64,000 bases of DNA from positions 1,178,001-1,242,000 of the forward strand of contig OZ252227.1 in assembly GCA_965249175.1 (NCBI GenBank). The letters run 5' to 3'. The position numbers and the translations under genes are program-made. Of this stretch, positions 37,371-45,325 are shown piece by piece. Positions within the stretch are counted from its first letter, which is position 1. Each line of letters begins with the position of its first letter. The notes beneath the pieces were generated by a model. The model ran no database searches. It saw only the letters and a program-made list of their open reading frames with translations, and had not been told where the DNA came from. This DNA is from CAZYFH01 sp965249175 (GTDB taxonomy: Bacteria > Acidobacteriota > Vicinamibacteria > Vicinamibacterales > UBA8438).

Positions 37371-38799
37371 GAGTCAAGCCCATTCTTAGTTGAAACTCTC
37401 CACGGCTCCCGATGGCTTACGCGGCCTGCTTCTTCGACGTCGTCGTGTCGATCTTCAGTTCTCGCTTCAATGCGGCCCGAAGCGTGGGAAGGTGGCGGTA
37501 GCCCCTCACCCTTCGTAAGCGCGGTTCGATGTCCAGGAGGGCGGTCGCCAGCCAGCGGTGGCGTTGGCTCGAGCTCTGCCAGTGATCTACCTTCGCGCAG
37601 CGTTCCTCGACCAGCGCATTGACCGACTCCAGACAGTTCGTCGTCTTCAGCGACCGGCCCAGCACTCCGTACACGCCCAATCGATGTCACGTCAGGGTTT
37701 CGTCCAGGCCTTCCGCCAAGCTGTCAGCCGCCGACTGGTTCCGCTCGTCCAACTCGCCGTGGAGCGTCTCGAGCGCACCGAGGGCCTCGTCGTAGTCCGG
37801 CCGGTTGTACGCTCGCTGGAGACGCTGACGCCACACCGCCTGCTCGGGCTTGGCCAGGTAGCTCACCACGTTCTCGCGCTTGTGCCACTGGCACCGTTGG
37901 ACCAGGGCCCGGCCCCGGAAGGCCTTCCGGACGGCCGTGCGGAGCCCCTTGCCGCCATCGAGGATGACCAGCACACCCTGGGAGAGGTCGAGGCCCCGCT
38001 CGACCAACGACCGCAGGAACGGTGTGAGCACCGTCGCGTTCTCCGTGTCCGTTTCGACGAAGCCCAGGAAGCGTTTCTCCCCAGACAGCGTGATGCCTAG
38101 CGCGATGACCATCGTCGCGTCAGCGAACGTCTTGCCGTCCAGGAACACGGCCACCACGTCCTCATCGGATAGGTCCCGCTCCTGGAACGCCCGTAGCTGC
38201 GCCGCGCTGGCCTGGATGAACCCCCGGGACACCGTCGAACTCGACAGCCCGATCGCCCCGGGAATCGCCGCCGCGGCCGCCGCGTAGTTGCGGCACGAGA
38301 TCCCGTAGAGCACCCGTCGCAGCAGCGCGTCGTCCACCTCGCGGTCGTCATGCAACGCCGCATACGACCGCAGCGGAATCTCGCTCCCTGCGAGGCGACG
38401 AATCCGGGGCACGCGAATCGGCACGCGCTGCCCCGCGAGACCCACCGTCCCAGGGTTACTGCCGTGACGGCGTCCACCGACCGACGCGTCCTTCCGGACG
38501 TAGCGCTCGCTCGCCAGCGCCGTCACCTCCTGGTCGAGCAACTCCTGCACATGCATCAGGCCCAGGGGCACCAGCGAGCGGATCAGCTCCACCTTCGCGT
38601 CCAGCTCCAGATCCGCGTAGGCCTCGCGGTGAATGATGTTGACCGAGCCCAGCTTGCGAACTTTCTTGCGCTTCCTGACAGCACGTAGGCCACTCATCGT
38701 GGCTCCTCTCTCTCGTGGGGTGATGTCCGTCTTTTGCAACGTCATCACACCACAGGGTCTGGAGCCGTTTCAATTTTCAACTAAGATTAGCTCACCCTC
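37371..38799 (-). mobile_element. IS256-family element, copy B (1429 bp, inverted)
   Basis: This has the same length as copy A, the same ends and the same translated frames, on the opposite strand (positions map as 66512 minus the copy A coordinate). The flanks differ: TGTGCGGA on the left and TGGAGCTG on the right, so there is no target duplication. The element cuts the D5-type helicase gene. I infer a deletion or recombination beside this copy after insertion. Confidence 0.93.
37417..38697 (-). pseudogene. IS256/Mutator-family transposase with in-frame TGA (copy B)
   Basis: The translation is the same as copy A: ATG 38697, TGA at 37687-37689 after DETLT, then the same frame continues with HRLGVYGVLGRSLKTTNCLE to TAA 37417-37419. 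The catalytic Asp residues are before the stop and the probable catalytic Glu after it. Two copies sharing one nonsense codon imply that transposition occurred with the codon already present. Either readthrough or an intact transposase elsewhere in the genome would explain this. Confidence 0.9.
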
Positions 38800-39632
38800 T
38801 GGAGCTGGTGGGGTATGTCCAGCGCGCCGTGGGCTACAGCCTCACGGGGCTCGTCACGGAGCAGGTCTGGTGGCTCCTCCACGGCATCGGCGCGAACGGC
38901 AAGAGCACCCTGCTCAACGTCCTGAAGCACGTCTTCGGCTCATACGCGCGGACGATTCCCTTCAACAGCATCCTGTTGCCGGAGCGCCCGATCCCAGACG
39001 ACATCGCCGTGTTGGTCGAGAGGCGCCTGGTCTACGCCAGCGAGGCCATCGAGGGCCGACGGTTGAACGAGGCTCGCATCAAAGTGCTGACCGGCGGGGA
39101 CGCGTTCGCGGCTCGGCATCTCTACGGCCAGTGGTTCGAGTTCCAGCCCGTGCTGAAGCTGTGGCTCGGGTGCAACCACCTACCGACCGTCCAGGACACG
39201 AGCCACGGCTTCTGGCGCCGCGTGCACGTGCTGCCGTTCGAGCGCAAGTTCAAAAAGGATAAGACGCTCCAGGCGGCGCTGATCGCCGAAGGCCCTGGCA
39301 TCCTCCGATGGATCGTCCAAGGGGCACGCGCCTGGCTCCGTGACGGCTTGCAGCCGCCCGATCGAGTTCTCCTCGCCACTGAGCACTACCAGCAGGCCTC
39401 CGACCAATTGGGCGAGTTTCTCGCCGATCGCTGCGACACGGGCTCGGGCCTGTCCGTCGGTGCAACGGATCTGCACCTGGCGTATGGCCACTGGGCAACC
39501 GATCGCGGCATTCCCCAGGCGGACCGCCTCACGATGACGGCGTTCGGCACGCGCATGGCGGAGCGCTTCACAAAGGCCCACACGCAGCTGGGCAACATCT
39601 ATCGCGGCGTGGGCCTGAGGAACGCGCCATGA
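38800..39632 (+). pseudogene. D5/P4-type phage helicase-primase C-terminal part, truncated by IS256
   Basis: The reading frame emerges from the IS256 edge as ELVGYVQRAVGYSLTG, so the gene has lost its start. What remains (about 276 residues) is a superfamily 3 helicase: Walker A in LLHGIGANGKSTLLNVL, the B' region LVYASEAIEGRRLNEARIK, sensor and Arg-finger region GCNHLPTVQDTSHGFWRRVH, then the D5 C-terminal winged helix. These helicases unwind origins in phages, satellites and integrated plasmids. The remaining ATPase core looks undamaged but would need a new start. It heads the replication block of the ssrA-linked element. Confidence 0.85.
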
Positions 39633-40016
39633 GGGGTGAAGGGTGTGAAGGGTTGGGACGCCTATTCCTTCCTATATATACCCCTCGCTTTCTCTCTCCA
39701 CTAAGGAGAAACCATTCAGACCCTTCACTGGTACCGAGTGGAGGCGAAAGACACGGGCTGAATCGATGATCGCACTGTTCACCGAACTATTCAGCAGCCC
39801 GTCAGGAACCCTTCAGCACGGGTGCGAAGGGAACCACCGGCGGGATCTGGTGCCGTCAGAACATCCTGGTGACCGTTCATCGCCTTCACGATTGGGGAGC
39901 AACTCGGGCCTGGCGAGGGCACCTGTCGCAGCGTCACCCGCACCTCGACGAGGACCAGAGATGAGCGAGAGGTCGCGGGGGTCGGAGGGTCCACAAGGTG
40001 CAAGTCGGAGGACACC
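39633..40016. other. Non-coding stretch inside the element
   Basis: About 380 bases between the helicase remnant and the Cys-rich gene. It begins with repeated gtgaagggt units and has a short AT-rich patch (ctatatata at about 39672). A 48-codon frame overlaps the helicase stop but shows no family features. Confidence 0.4.
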
Positions 40017-40538
40017 ATGAAGATTCGCGTCGTCGTCTGGCACGGCAGCCTGATGCTGGTCGGCCCTGGTCTCTCGAAGCTCACACAGGACGTCAACTGG
40101 CGGTCGGCCGTCGCTCGGCTTACGTGCCCGTGCTTTCAGACGCTGACCGAGCGGGCGCTGGTGGTCGGCGACGAATTCGAGGTTGCGCATCGGCCGGACT
40201 GCCGGCTCGATCGGGGTTTGCGGCGCCACATGGCCGAGCATCCCGAGGAGGAGGGGCGGCATCTCACCATGCAGAAGTACGGGGACGACGGACTCATCCA
40301 GACGATTCGCATCGACCAGCCGGTAGCCCAGACGCCCGCCGTGGTCGCCCTAGGGCTGGAATCGATGGAGGTTCGACAGGACCCCGTGAGCGGGGCGGTC
40401 TCGCTGCGCTGTCCGACGTGCGGGGCGTCGTGGACCGCGCAGCCGATGCCGGGCGTGACGGAGACCGTGCTCACCCACGCACCGGGGTGCGCGCGGTTCG
40501 ACGAGTACAGCGACGCGGATGGCCCCCTGGAGAGGTAG
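40017..40538 (+). CDS. Cys-rich hypothetical protein of the ssrA element
   Basis: ATG 40017 is preceded by GGAGGACACC, a good ribosome site; the product has 173 residues. The N-terminal half carries LTCPCFQTL and later HRPDC, and the C-terminal half LRCPTCGASW and HAPGCARF. Each half thus has a Cys pair followed by a His...Cys pair, suggesting two zinc-binding modules. A second possible start is ATG 40270. I do not recognise the family. Placed between the replicative helicase and the iteron array, it could be a DNA-binding accessory or regulator of replication (inference from position only). Confidence 0.55.
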   Translation: MKIRVVVWHGSLMLVGPGLSKLTQDVNWRSAVARLTCPCFQTLTERALVVGDEFEVAHRPDCRLDRGLRRHMAEHPEEEGRHLTMQKYGDDGLIQTIRIDQPVAQTPAVVALGLESMEVRQDPVSGAVSLRCPTCGASWTAQPMPGVTETVLTHAPGCARFDEYSDADGPLER

Positions 40539-40554
40539 GACGCCGGGGCCGGGG

Positions 40555-40753
40555 TATGCCTACTCCCTGTGTTTTACCAAACGTACTGATGTGTGTTCTA
40601 CCGAGCGTACTGACCGCCGTGGCTACTATCCCCTCTGTGTTTTACCAAACGTACGAGCCTCCATGCCTACTACACCCTGTGTTCTACCCAGACGTACACG
40701 CCCCCATGGGCACTACCTCCCTGTGTTCTACCCCCTGTGTTTTACAAAGCATA
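40555..40753 (+). repeat. Iteron-like direct repeat array
   Basis: Six copies of TGTGTTYTACC occur at 40568, 40592, 40636, 40678, 40722 and 40736. Four extend to a TGTGTTTTACCAAACGTAC-like unit. Most are preceded by a CTACT motif, giving a longer unit of about 42-44 bp. Start-to-start spacings are 24, 44, 42, 44 and 14 bases; the first four are near multiples of two helical turns. The array ends immediately before the primase-polymerase start at 40759. Iterons beside a replication gene commonly bind the initiator. Confidence 0.75.
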
Positions 40754-40758
40754 AAACC

Positions 40759-41739
40759 ATGACACGTATACGTACCGCCGCTCAGATCGCCACGGCGCAG
40801 CCACCAACCCTCAATCGTGTGCCTGAGGCGCTGCGGGGGCACCACGCGTGGGTCGTGTGGCGTTTCATTGCCGGCGGCCCGCGTCGGGGCAAGTTGCCGT
40901 GCGACCCGCGCACGGGGCAGGCCGCGTCCTGTGCCGATCCCGCCACGTGGGCGACGTTCAGCGACGCCGTCACCGCCTACTGCCATGACAGCTACGACGG
41001 GATCGGGTTGCAACTGACGCCGCCGATCGTCGGTGTCGATCTGGATGCCTGCCGCCACCCCGACACCGGCGTGATTGCGCCGTCCTCCCTCGCCGTGGTC
41101 CATGAGCTGCAGAGCTACACCGAGATCTCACCCTCCGGGTGCGGCCTCCACGTCCTCGCGCTGGGCGCGTTGCCAGCGGGATGGCGTCGTCGTCCCGATC
41201 TCGGCATCGAGGCATACGACGGCGGCCGGTTCTTCGCCGTCACGGGTCAGCATCTGCCCGGCACACCGCGCACCGTGCAGGACCGACGTGATGTCCTGGC
41301 CGCGTGGCATGCGCGGTTGACGCCTCAGCGCCCACAGGCGGCGCCTGTCAGGCCCCAGGTGCCGCTCACCGTGAACGCCGCGGATGCGCTAACCGATGCG
41401 CACCTTCTGCGCCGCGCGATGGGGGCCGCGAACCGCGCACGGTTTGCGGATCTGTGGCGCGGGGATTGGTCTGGCGCCTATCCCTCGCAGAGCGAGGCGG
41501 ACCTGGCGTTGTGTGCGCGGCTGGCCTTCTGGACCGGGCGGGACGCGCCGCGGATCGATCGCCTGTTTCGCATCTCGCGCCTGTATCGCCCGAAGTGGGA
41601 TGCCGTGCACGGTGTCGATGGTCGGACGTATGGCGAGCGGACCGTGGCGATCGCCGTCGCCAGCGTCACGAGCGTATGGTCGCCGTCGTTCACGGGATCC
41701 GTTGCCGCGAGGCCACGCCACGCGCCGGAGAGGCCGTAA
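40759..41739 (+). CDS. NrS-1-like primase-polymerase with helicase-binding domain
   Basis: ATG 40759 begins the 326-residue product directly after the iterons; the frame is open upstream but only through repeats. The N-terminus (VPEALRGHHAWVVWRF, DGIGLQLTPPIVGVDLDACR, YTEISPSGCGLHVLALGALP) is the prim-pol fold of phage NrS-1 polymerase and related proteins, with the GVDLD acidic pair and the SGCGLH histidine as likely catalytic residues. The C-terminal part (SEADLALCARLAFWTGRDAP, RIDRLFRISRLYRPKWD) matches the helicase-binding domain that docks on D5-type helicases. Together with 38800-39632 it forms a self-replication module split into two genes. No strong ribosome site is seen. Confidence 0.8.
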   Translation: MTRIRTAAQIATAQPPTLNRVPEALRGHHAWVVWRFIAGGPRRGKLPCDPRTGQAASCADPATWATFSDAVTAYCHDSYDGIGLQLTPPIVGVDLDACRHPDTGVIAPSSLAVVHELQSYTEISPSGCGLHVLALGALPAGWRRRPDLGIEAYDGGRFFAVTGQHLPGTPRTVQDRRDVLAAWHARLTPQRPQAAPVRPQVPLTVNAADALTDAHLLRRAMGAANRARFADLWRGDWSGAYPSQSEADLALCARLAFWTGRDAPRIDRLFRISRLYRPKWDAVHGVDGRTYGERTVAIAVASVTSVWSPSFTGSVAARPRHAPERP

Positions 41740-41807
41740 CCGCATGGAATGCCAAGCCGTCGCCCTCCGTCGGCGGGCTGCCGCTGGGGACTAGGCGGAC
41801 ACGAGCC

Positions 41808-42101
41808 ATGTCCGACATACACCCCGACGCTGATCGGCGCTCAAACGCCCGAACGTCGGCTTCCTCGGGGGCATCCTGTCGCGCGTGCGGAAGCCGGATC
41901 AGAGGGAAACGCACGAATGGCTACTGCAGCGACCGCTGTCGCATGCGCGCGGGGCGGGCGGCGCGAGCGGCGCGGGTGGAGGGATGGCTCGCCGACATTG
42001 AGATCCTGGTCACGAAAGTGCGGCACGAGCTTCACCCAAGCAAGGCCGGCGAGGAGGGTGAGCGCCCCTCGCGCAGGACGGAGCACGATGACGGCTCGTA
42101 G
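41808..42101 (+). CDS. Small zinc-finger protein of the ssrA element
   Basis: ATG 41808 encodes 97 residues. CRACGSRIRGKRTNGYCSDR, then CRMRAGRAARAARVEGW, gives a CxxC...CxxxC treble-clef-like metal site followed by a basic and helical tail. A trace of the same protein (RRYCTGRCRALASR) precedes the excisionase at 29245, so the pair is conserved between the two elements. It overlaps the excisionase gene by 14 bases. The role is unknown; a DNA-binding or regulatory part in element mobility is likely. Confidence 0.6.
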   Translation: MSDIHPDADRRSNARTSASSGASCRACGSRIRGKRTNGYCSDRCRMRAGRAARAARVEGWLADIEILVTKVRHELHPSKAGEEGERPSRRTEHDDGS

Positions 42102-42291
42102 CGCGCCGCCGGTGCTCCTCACACCCGCCGAAGTCGCCGACCTGCTGCGGACGACCCGTAAGGCTGTCTACGCCATGACCGAACGGGGGCAACTCCCCGG
42201 CGCGACGCGGATCGGGCGCCGTCTGCTGTTCCGCCGCGACACGCTGCTAGACTGGCTCGACCAGAAGCGTGCGCCATCGCTGGAGGAGTAA
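42088..42291 (+). CDS. Excisionase (HTH_17, MerR-like)
   Basis: The product has 67 residues from ATG 42088. LLTPAEVADLLRTTRKAVYA, then MTERGQLPGATRIGRRLLFR and RDTLLDWLDQKRAP, is the canonical excisionase-type winged helix. It sits 6 bases before the integrase, the usual recombination-directionality arrangement. Its start overlaps the zinc-finger gene, suggesting translational coupling. A close relative is at 29245-29463. Confidence 0.85.
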   Translation: MTARSAPPVLLTPAEVADLLRTTRKAVYAMTERGQLPGATRIGRRLLFRRDTLLDWLDQKRAPSLEE

Positions 42292-42297
42292 ACGGCG

Positions 42298-43419
42298 ATG
42301 AGCGTCACCATCCGCGCGTATCGGAGCTGGGACAAGGCCCACGAGCAGAAGCGGACGGCCTGGGAAATGGACATTCAGGTCCTCCTGCCGGACGGATCGA
42401 CATGGCGCGAGCGGAAGAAAGCGCCGGTCGCATCACGCTCGGCCGCCCTGCGCTTTGCACAGGCCCGGGAACGGGCGATCTTGCTCAACGGTCCCCCCAA
42501 GAAAACGAAGGAGGTGCCCACACTCGAAACATTCGCTGAACGATTCGTCGACGGCTACGCTCGGGCCAATCGTCACAAGCCGAGCGGCATCGCCGCGAAG
42601 GAGACGATCCTCCGGGTGCATCTCATCCCCCAGCTCGGCACGAAGGCGCTGGACCGGATCACCACGGAGGACGTGCAACGCCTCAAGGGCCGGCTCCGCG
42701 ATAAATCACCCAAGACCGTCAACAACGTGCTGGCCACGCTGAGCCGGATGCTCACGGTCGCGGTGGAGTGGGGGGTGATCGACGCGATGCCGTGTGCTGT
42801 GAAGCAGGTCAAGACGGCGCGTCCTGCCTCGAAGTTTCATGACTTCGAGGACTTCGAGCGCCTCGTCACGGGCGCGCAGGCGGTCGACGGGAACACCACC
42901 CTCATCGCCCTGCTGGGCGGGGAGGCGGGTCTCAGGTGCGGCGAAATGATGGCGTTGGAGTGGTCCGCGGTGAATCTCGGCAAGCGCCAAGTGTGCGTAC
43001 GGCTTTCCGAATGGAAGGGGCACGTCACGGAGCCCAAGGGCGGGCGGATTCGGTATGTGCCGATGACCGTGCGGCTCGGGGACGCGCTGCGGCAGCATCG
43101 ACACCTGCGCGGGAAGCGGGTGCTGGCCGAGAGGAACGGTCGCTCCTTCACGCAGAAGATGGTGCAGGTCCGCATGCGACGGGCAGCTCACCGGGCGAAG
43201 GTGCCGGGCGGTGTGCACATCCTACGGCACACATTCTGCTCACACCTGGCGATGCGCGGCGCACCGGTCCGGGCGATCCAGGAACTGGCCGGGCACCAGG
43301 ATCTGTCCACGACCCAACGCTACATGCACCTGAGTCCGGCCGCGATCGAAGGCGCGATCCGGCTCCTGGATCAACGCGCGCCTGGAGAAATACTGGAGAA
43401 GGGAGAATCGTCGATGTAG
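42298..43419 (+). CDS. Tyrosine integrase of the ssrA-linked element
   Basis: The 373-residue integrase starts at ATG 42298. The N-terminal AP2-like arm-binding part is followed by a core-binding domain (FVDGYARANRHKPSGIAAKE) and the catalytic domain. Catalytic residues are visible: Arg in EAGLRCGEMMALEW, Lys in GGRIRYVPM context, His-x-x-Arg in HILRHTFCSH, Gly-His in LAGHQDLST, and Tyr in TQRYMHLS. Its stop is only 27 bases from the 3' end of tmRNA, a classic integration target, so the element most probably entered at ssrA. The frame is complete, unlike its relative at 29460. Confidence 0.92.
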   Translation: MSVTIRAYRSWDKAHEQKRTAWEMDIQVLLPDGSTWRERKKAPVASRSAALRFAQARERAILLNGPPKKTKEVPTLETFAERFVDGYARANRHKPSGIAAKETILRVHLIPQLGTKALDRITTEDVQRLKGRLRDKSPKTVNNVLATLSRMLTVAVEWGVIDAMPCAVKQVKTARPASKFHDFEDFERLVTGAQAVDGNTTLIALLGGEAGLRCGEMMALEWSAVNLGKRQVCVRLSEWKGHVTEPKGGRIRYVPMTVRLGDALRQHRHLRGKRVLAERNGRSFTQKMVQVRMRRAAHRAKVPGGVHILRHTFCSHLAMRGAPVRAIQELAGHQDLSTTQRYMHLSPAAIEGAIRLLDQRAPGEILEKGESSM

Positions 43420-43445
43420 AAGTTCATCCTAGAGAACAAGATAAG

Positions 43446-43798
43446 TGGTGGAGGCGGCGGGAGTCGAACCCGCGTCCGAGAGTACGGTGCCGTAGGACTC
43501 TACATGCGTGTCCGCCCTTGAAGTTCTCGCCTCCGGCGTCGAAGGGCGGCGGAAACCGCCGGAAGCATAGCCCCGATGTGTCTCATCCTCGTGTGTCGGT
43601 GCCGCGCGCGAGGACCAGCCCACTGTATGACGCTTAGCCCCGGCCCGTGGGCGCTGCCAGGGTAAGCGCGCTACTTAATTAAGCAGCGAGCGCAAGTTGC
43701 GTATCCGCACTTACAGTGTTTTCCATCGGATTAGCGAGTCGATGGTGCTCGGCATGCATCCCACGATTCCTTTACCCCCGTCGAAGCCGTGTCGCCCC
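43446..43798 (-). ncRNA. ssrA: Transfer-messenger RNA (tmRNA)
   Basis: The 353-nt RNA has a tRNA-like body. The 5' end GGGGGCG pairs with the 3' acceptor strand before the encoded CCA, with one G-T pair. The T-arm GGGTTCGACTCCC and the 5' D-like GGCTTCGACGGGGG are standard. The message part reads ENTVSADTQLALAA then TAA, ending in the LAA degradation signal. tmRNA with SmpB rescues stalled ribosomes. Its 3' end abuts an integrase gene, and the element appears to have regenerated an intact 3' end. Confidence 0.95.
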
Positions 43799-43804
43799 CA
43801 TCTC

Positions 43805-43830
43805 GAGACAGGGCTAAGACCCTGCCCTAT
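43805..43830. repeat. Short palindrome, possible REP-like unit
   Basis: CAGGGCTAAGACCCTGCCCT folds on itself and resembles the palindrome at 45281-45303. It lies between divergent ssrA and the coiled-coil gene. Confidence 0.35.
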
Positions 43831-43860
43831 AAGCACTTCAATTATAATCCCAAGGCGAAC

Positions 43861-45270
43861 ATGACCTTGGAGCAAGACTCACAGACAACGGTTGACGCGC
43901 TGCTGGCCCGCCTGCGGGAGGCCATCGAGCGTGACGTCCGTGGTATGGCGAGCGAGCTCGTCACAAAGGCGGCAGGTGAGCGCCAGGCGCTGCTGGACGA
44001 CTCGCGGCGCACCGCCGAGTCGGCGCAGGCGGCTGCGGTCGTCGAGGCCACCGCGCGAGCGCGGCAGGCGGCCGATGCCGAGGCGGCGGCGCGCATTGAG
44101 GAGCAGGCCGCGCGAACAAAGCGGGAAGCTGAGGACTCGGTGGCGGCGGTCCGGCGGGAATCGCAAGCCGAGCTGGCTGGGGCGCGGGAAGCCTCACAGG
44201 TCGAGCTGGCGCGTACGCGAGACGAGGCGGCCGCCGAGCAGAAGCGGGTCGTCGATGCGGAAGTCGTGAAGGTTCGCGTCGAAGCGGAACGCGTCCGGGT
44301 GTCGTCCTTGGCCGACGCGCAAGGAGCGGCGGTCGACGCCGCGGCGTCGGAGGCGCGCGTGACGGCCGAGCGTGCATTGGCCGACGAGATTGCACAGGCA
44401 CGGGAAGAGGCGAGACGGGGCCAGCAGGCCGCGTTGGCGGCCGTCTCGCGGTTGCTCGATTCTGTGCGACGTCTCGACGCGCAGCCGACGCTGACGGACG
44501 TGCTCGACACGCTCACCGAGCTGGTTGCCGCGGAAGCCGGGCGCGTAGCCGTTTTCGTCGCAAGTGACGACGAGATGCGCGGGTGGCGACTCGCCGGATT
44601 TGGCCCGGAGGCGGGTGAGGCGAGGGACCGGATCCTGAACGGTGCGGATGCGGGGTTCCTGAGTCGCGCGATCGGCACGCGCCAAACGCGCGTGCTGCCC
44701 GCCGGGGGCGCGCGCACCGATGCGGACCGGCCGCCGGCGTTCACGGCGCTACCCAGAGACCGCAGCGCACTGGCGGTGCCGGTGCTGATTGGCGGCGAGA
44801 CGATGGTGCTGGTGTACGCCGACGACGTGAACACGGAGAGCCGATCGATTCTGTCGCAGTGGTCGGACGCGGTCGAGCTGCTCGCGCGCCACGCCGGACG
44901 CCGCCTCGAGGCGCTGACGGCCGACCGCGCCGCCGCACTCGCGACGGGCATCGAGCCGGCGCCGCAGCCGGCGAATGCGCCCGGCGTCAGCCCGGCACCA
45001 CCGCAGGGGGTCGGCGAATCGGAAGCCGACGAGGCGGCACGACGCTACGCTCGTCTCCTGGTCTCGGAGATCAAGCTCTACAACGAGGGCGCGGTGACCG
45101 AGGGGCGGGCCGAGCGTGACTTGAGCCATCGGCTGAAGGGCGAGATTGACCGCGCGCGCGACCTCTATGAAGAGCGGATTCCCTCCAGCGTGCGTTCGCG
45201 GCGCTTGTTCTTCGATCAGGAGCTCGTGCGAACACTCGCGGACGGTGACCCGAGCCTGTTGAGGACCTAG
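43861..45270 (+). CDS. Coiled-coil protein with GAF-like domain
   Basis: ATG 43861 gives 469 residues. Residues about 5-225 are an uninterrupted Ala/Glu/Arg-rich coiled coil. About 230-370 form a GAF-like sensor domain (TLTDVLDTLTELVAAEAGRV, RSALAVPVLIGGETMVLVYA). A proline-rich linker follows, then a conserved helical tail (EADEAARRYARLLVSEIKLY, NEGAVTEGRAERDLSHRL). The ARRYARLLVSEIKLYNE segment is known from uncharacterised acidobacterial and deltaproteobacterial proteins. No signal peptide or membrane helix is evident, so it is probably cytoplasmic. The function is unknown; a scaffold or sensor is possible. Confidence 0.7.
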   Translation: MTLEQDSQTTVDALLARLREAIERDVRGMASELVTKAAGERQALLDDSRRTAESAQAAAVVEATARARQAADAEAAARIEEQAARTKREAEDSVAAVRRESQAELAGAREASQVELARTRDEAAAEQKRVVDAEVVKVRVEAERVRVSSLADAQGAAVDAAASEARVTAERALADEIAQAREEARRGQQAALAAVSRLLDSVRRLDAQPTLTDVLDTLTELVAAEAGRVAVFVASDDEMRGWRLAGFGPEAGEARDRILNGADAGFLSRAIGTRQTRVLPAGGARTDADRPPAFTALPRDRSALAVPVLIGGETMVLVYADDVNTESRSILSQWSDAVELLARHAGRRLEALTADRAAALATGIEPAPQPANAPGVSPAPPQGVGESEADEAARRYARLLVSEIKLYNEGAVTEGRAERDLSHRLKGEIDRARDLYEERIPSSVRSRRLFFDQELVRTLADGDPSLLRT

Positions 45271-45280
45271 ATCGGTCGAC

Positions 45281-45303
45281 GTAGGGCTGAAGCCCTGCGC
45301 TAC
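45281..45303. repeat. Short palindrome after the coiled-coil gene
   Basis: GTAGGGCTGAAGCCCTGCGC plus TAC: agggct pairs with agccct around a tetraloop-sized gap. It lies in the convergent gap between two genes, so it may act as a bidirectional terminator or be a dispersed repeat. Confidence 0.4.
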
Positions 45304-45325
45304 GTACTCCAGCTCCAGGGGTTGC

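Noticed and set aside
40555..40753. CRISPR array
   Set aside because: Repeats are short, imperfect and irregularly spaced with no constant-length spacers, and no cas genes are near; the pattern fits iterons.
40519..40758. N-terminal extension of the primase-polymerase through the repeats
   Set aside because: The frame only translates the iterons (repetitive Cys/Thr/Tyr-rich residues); the prim-pol fold begins after ATG 40759.
43429..43623. Small open frames over tmRNA
   Set aside because: They lie entirely inside the ssrA RNA gene.
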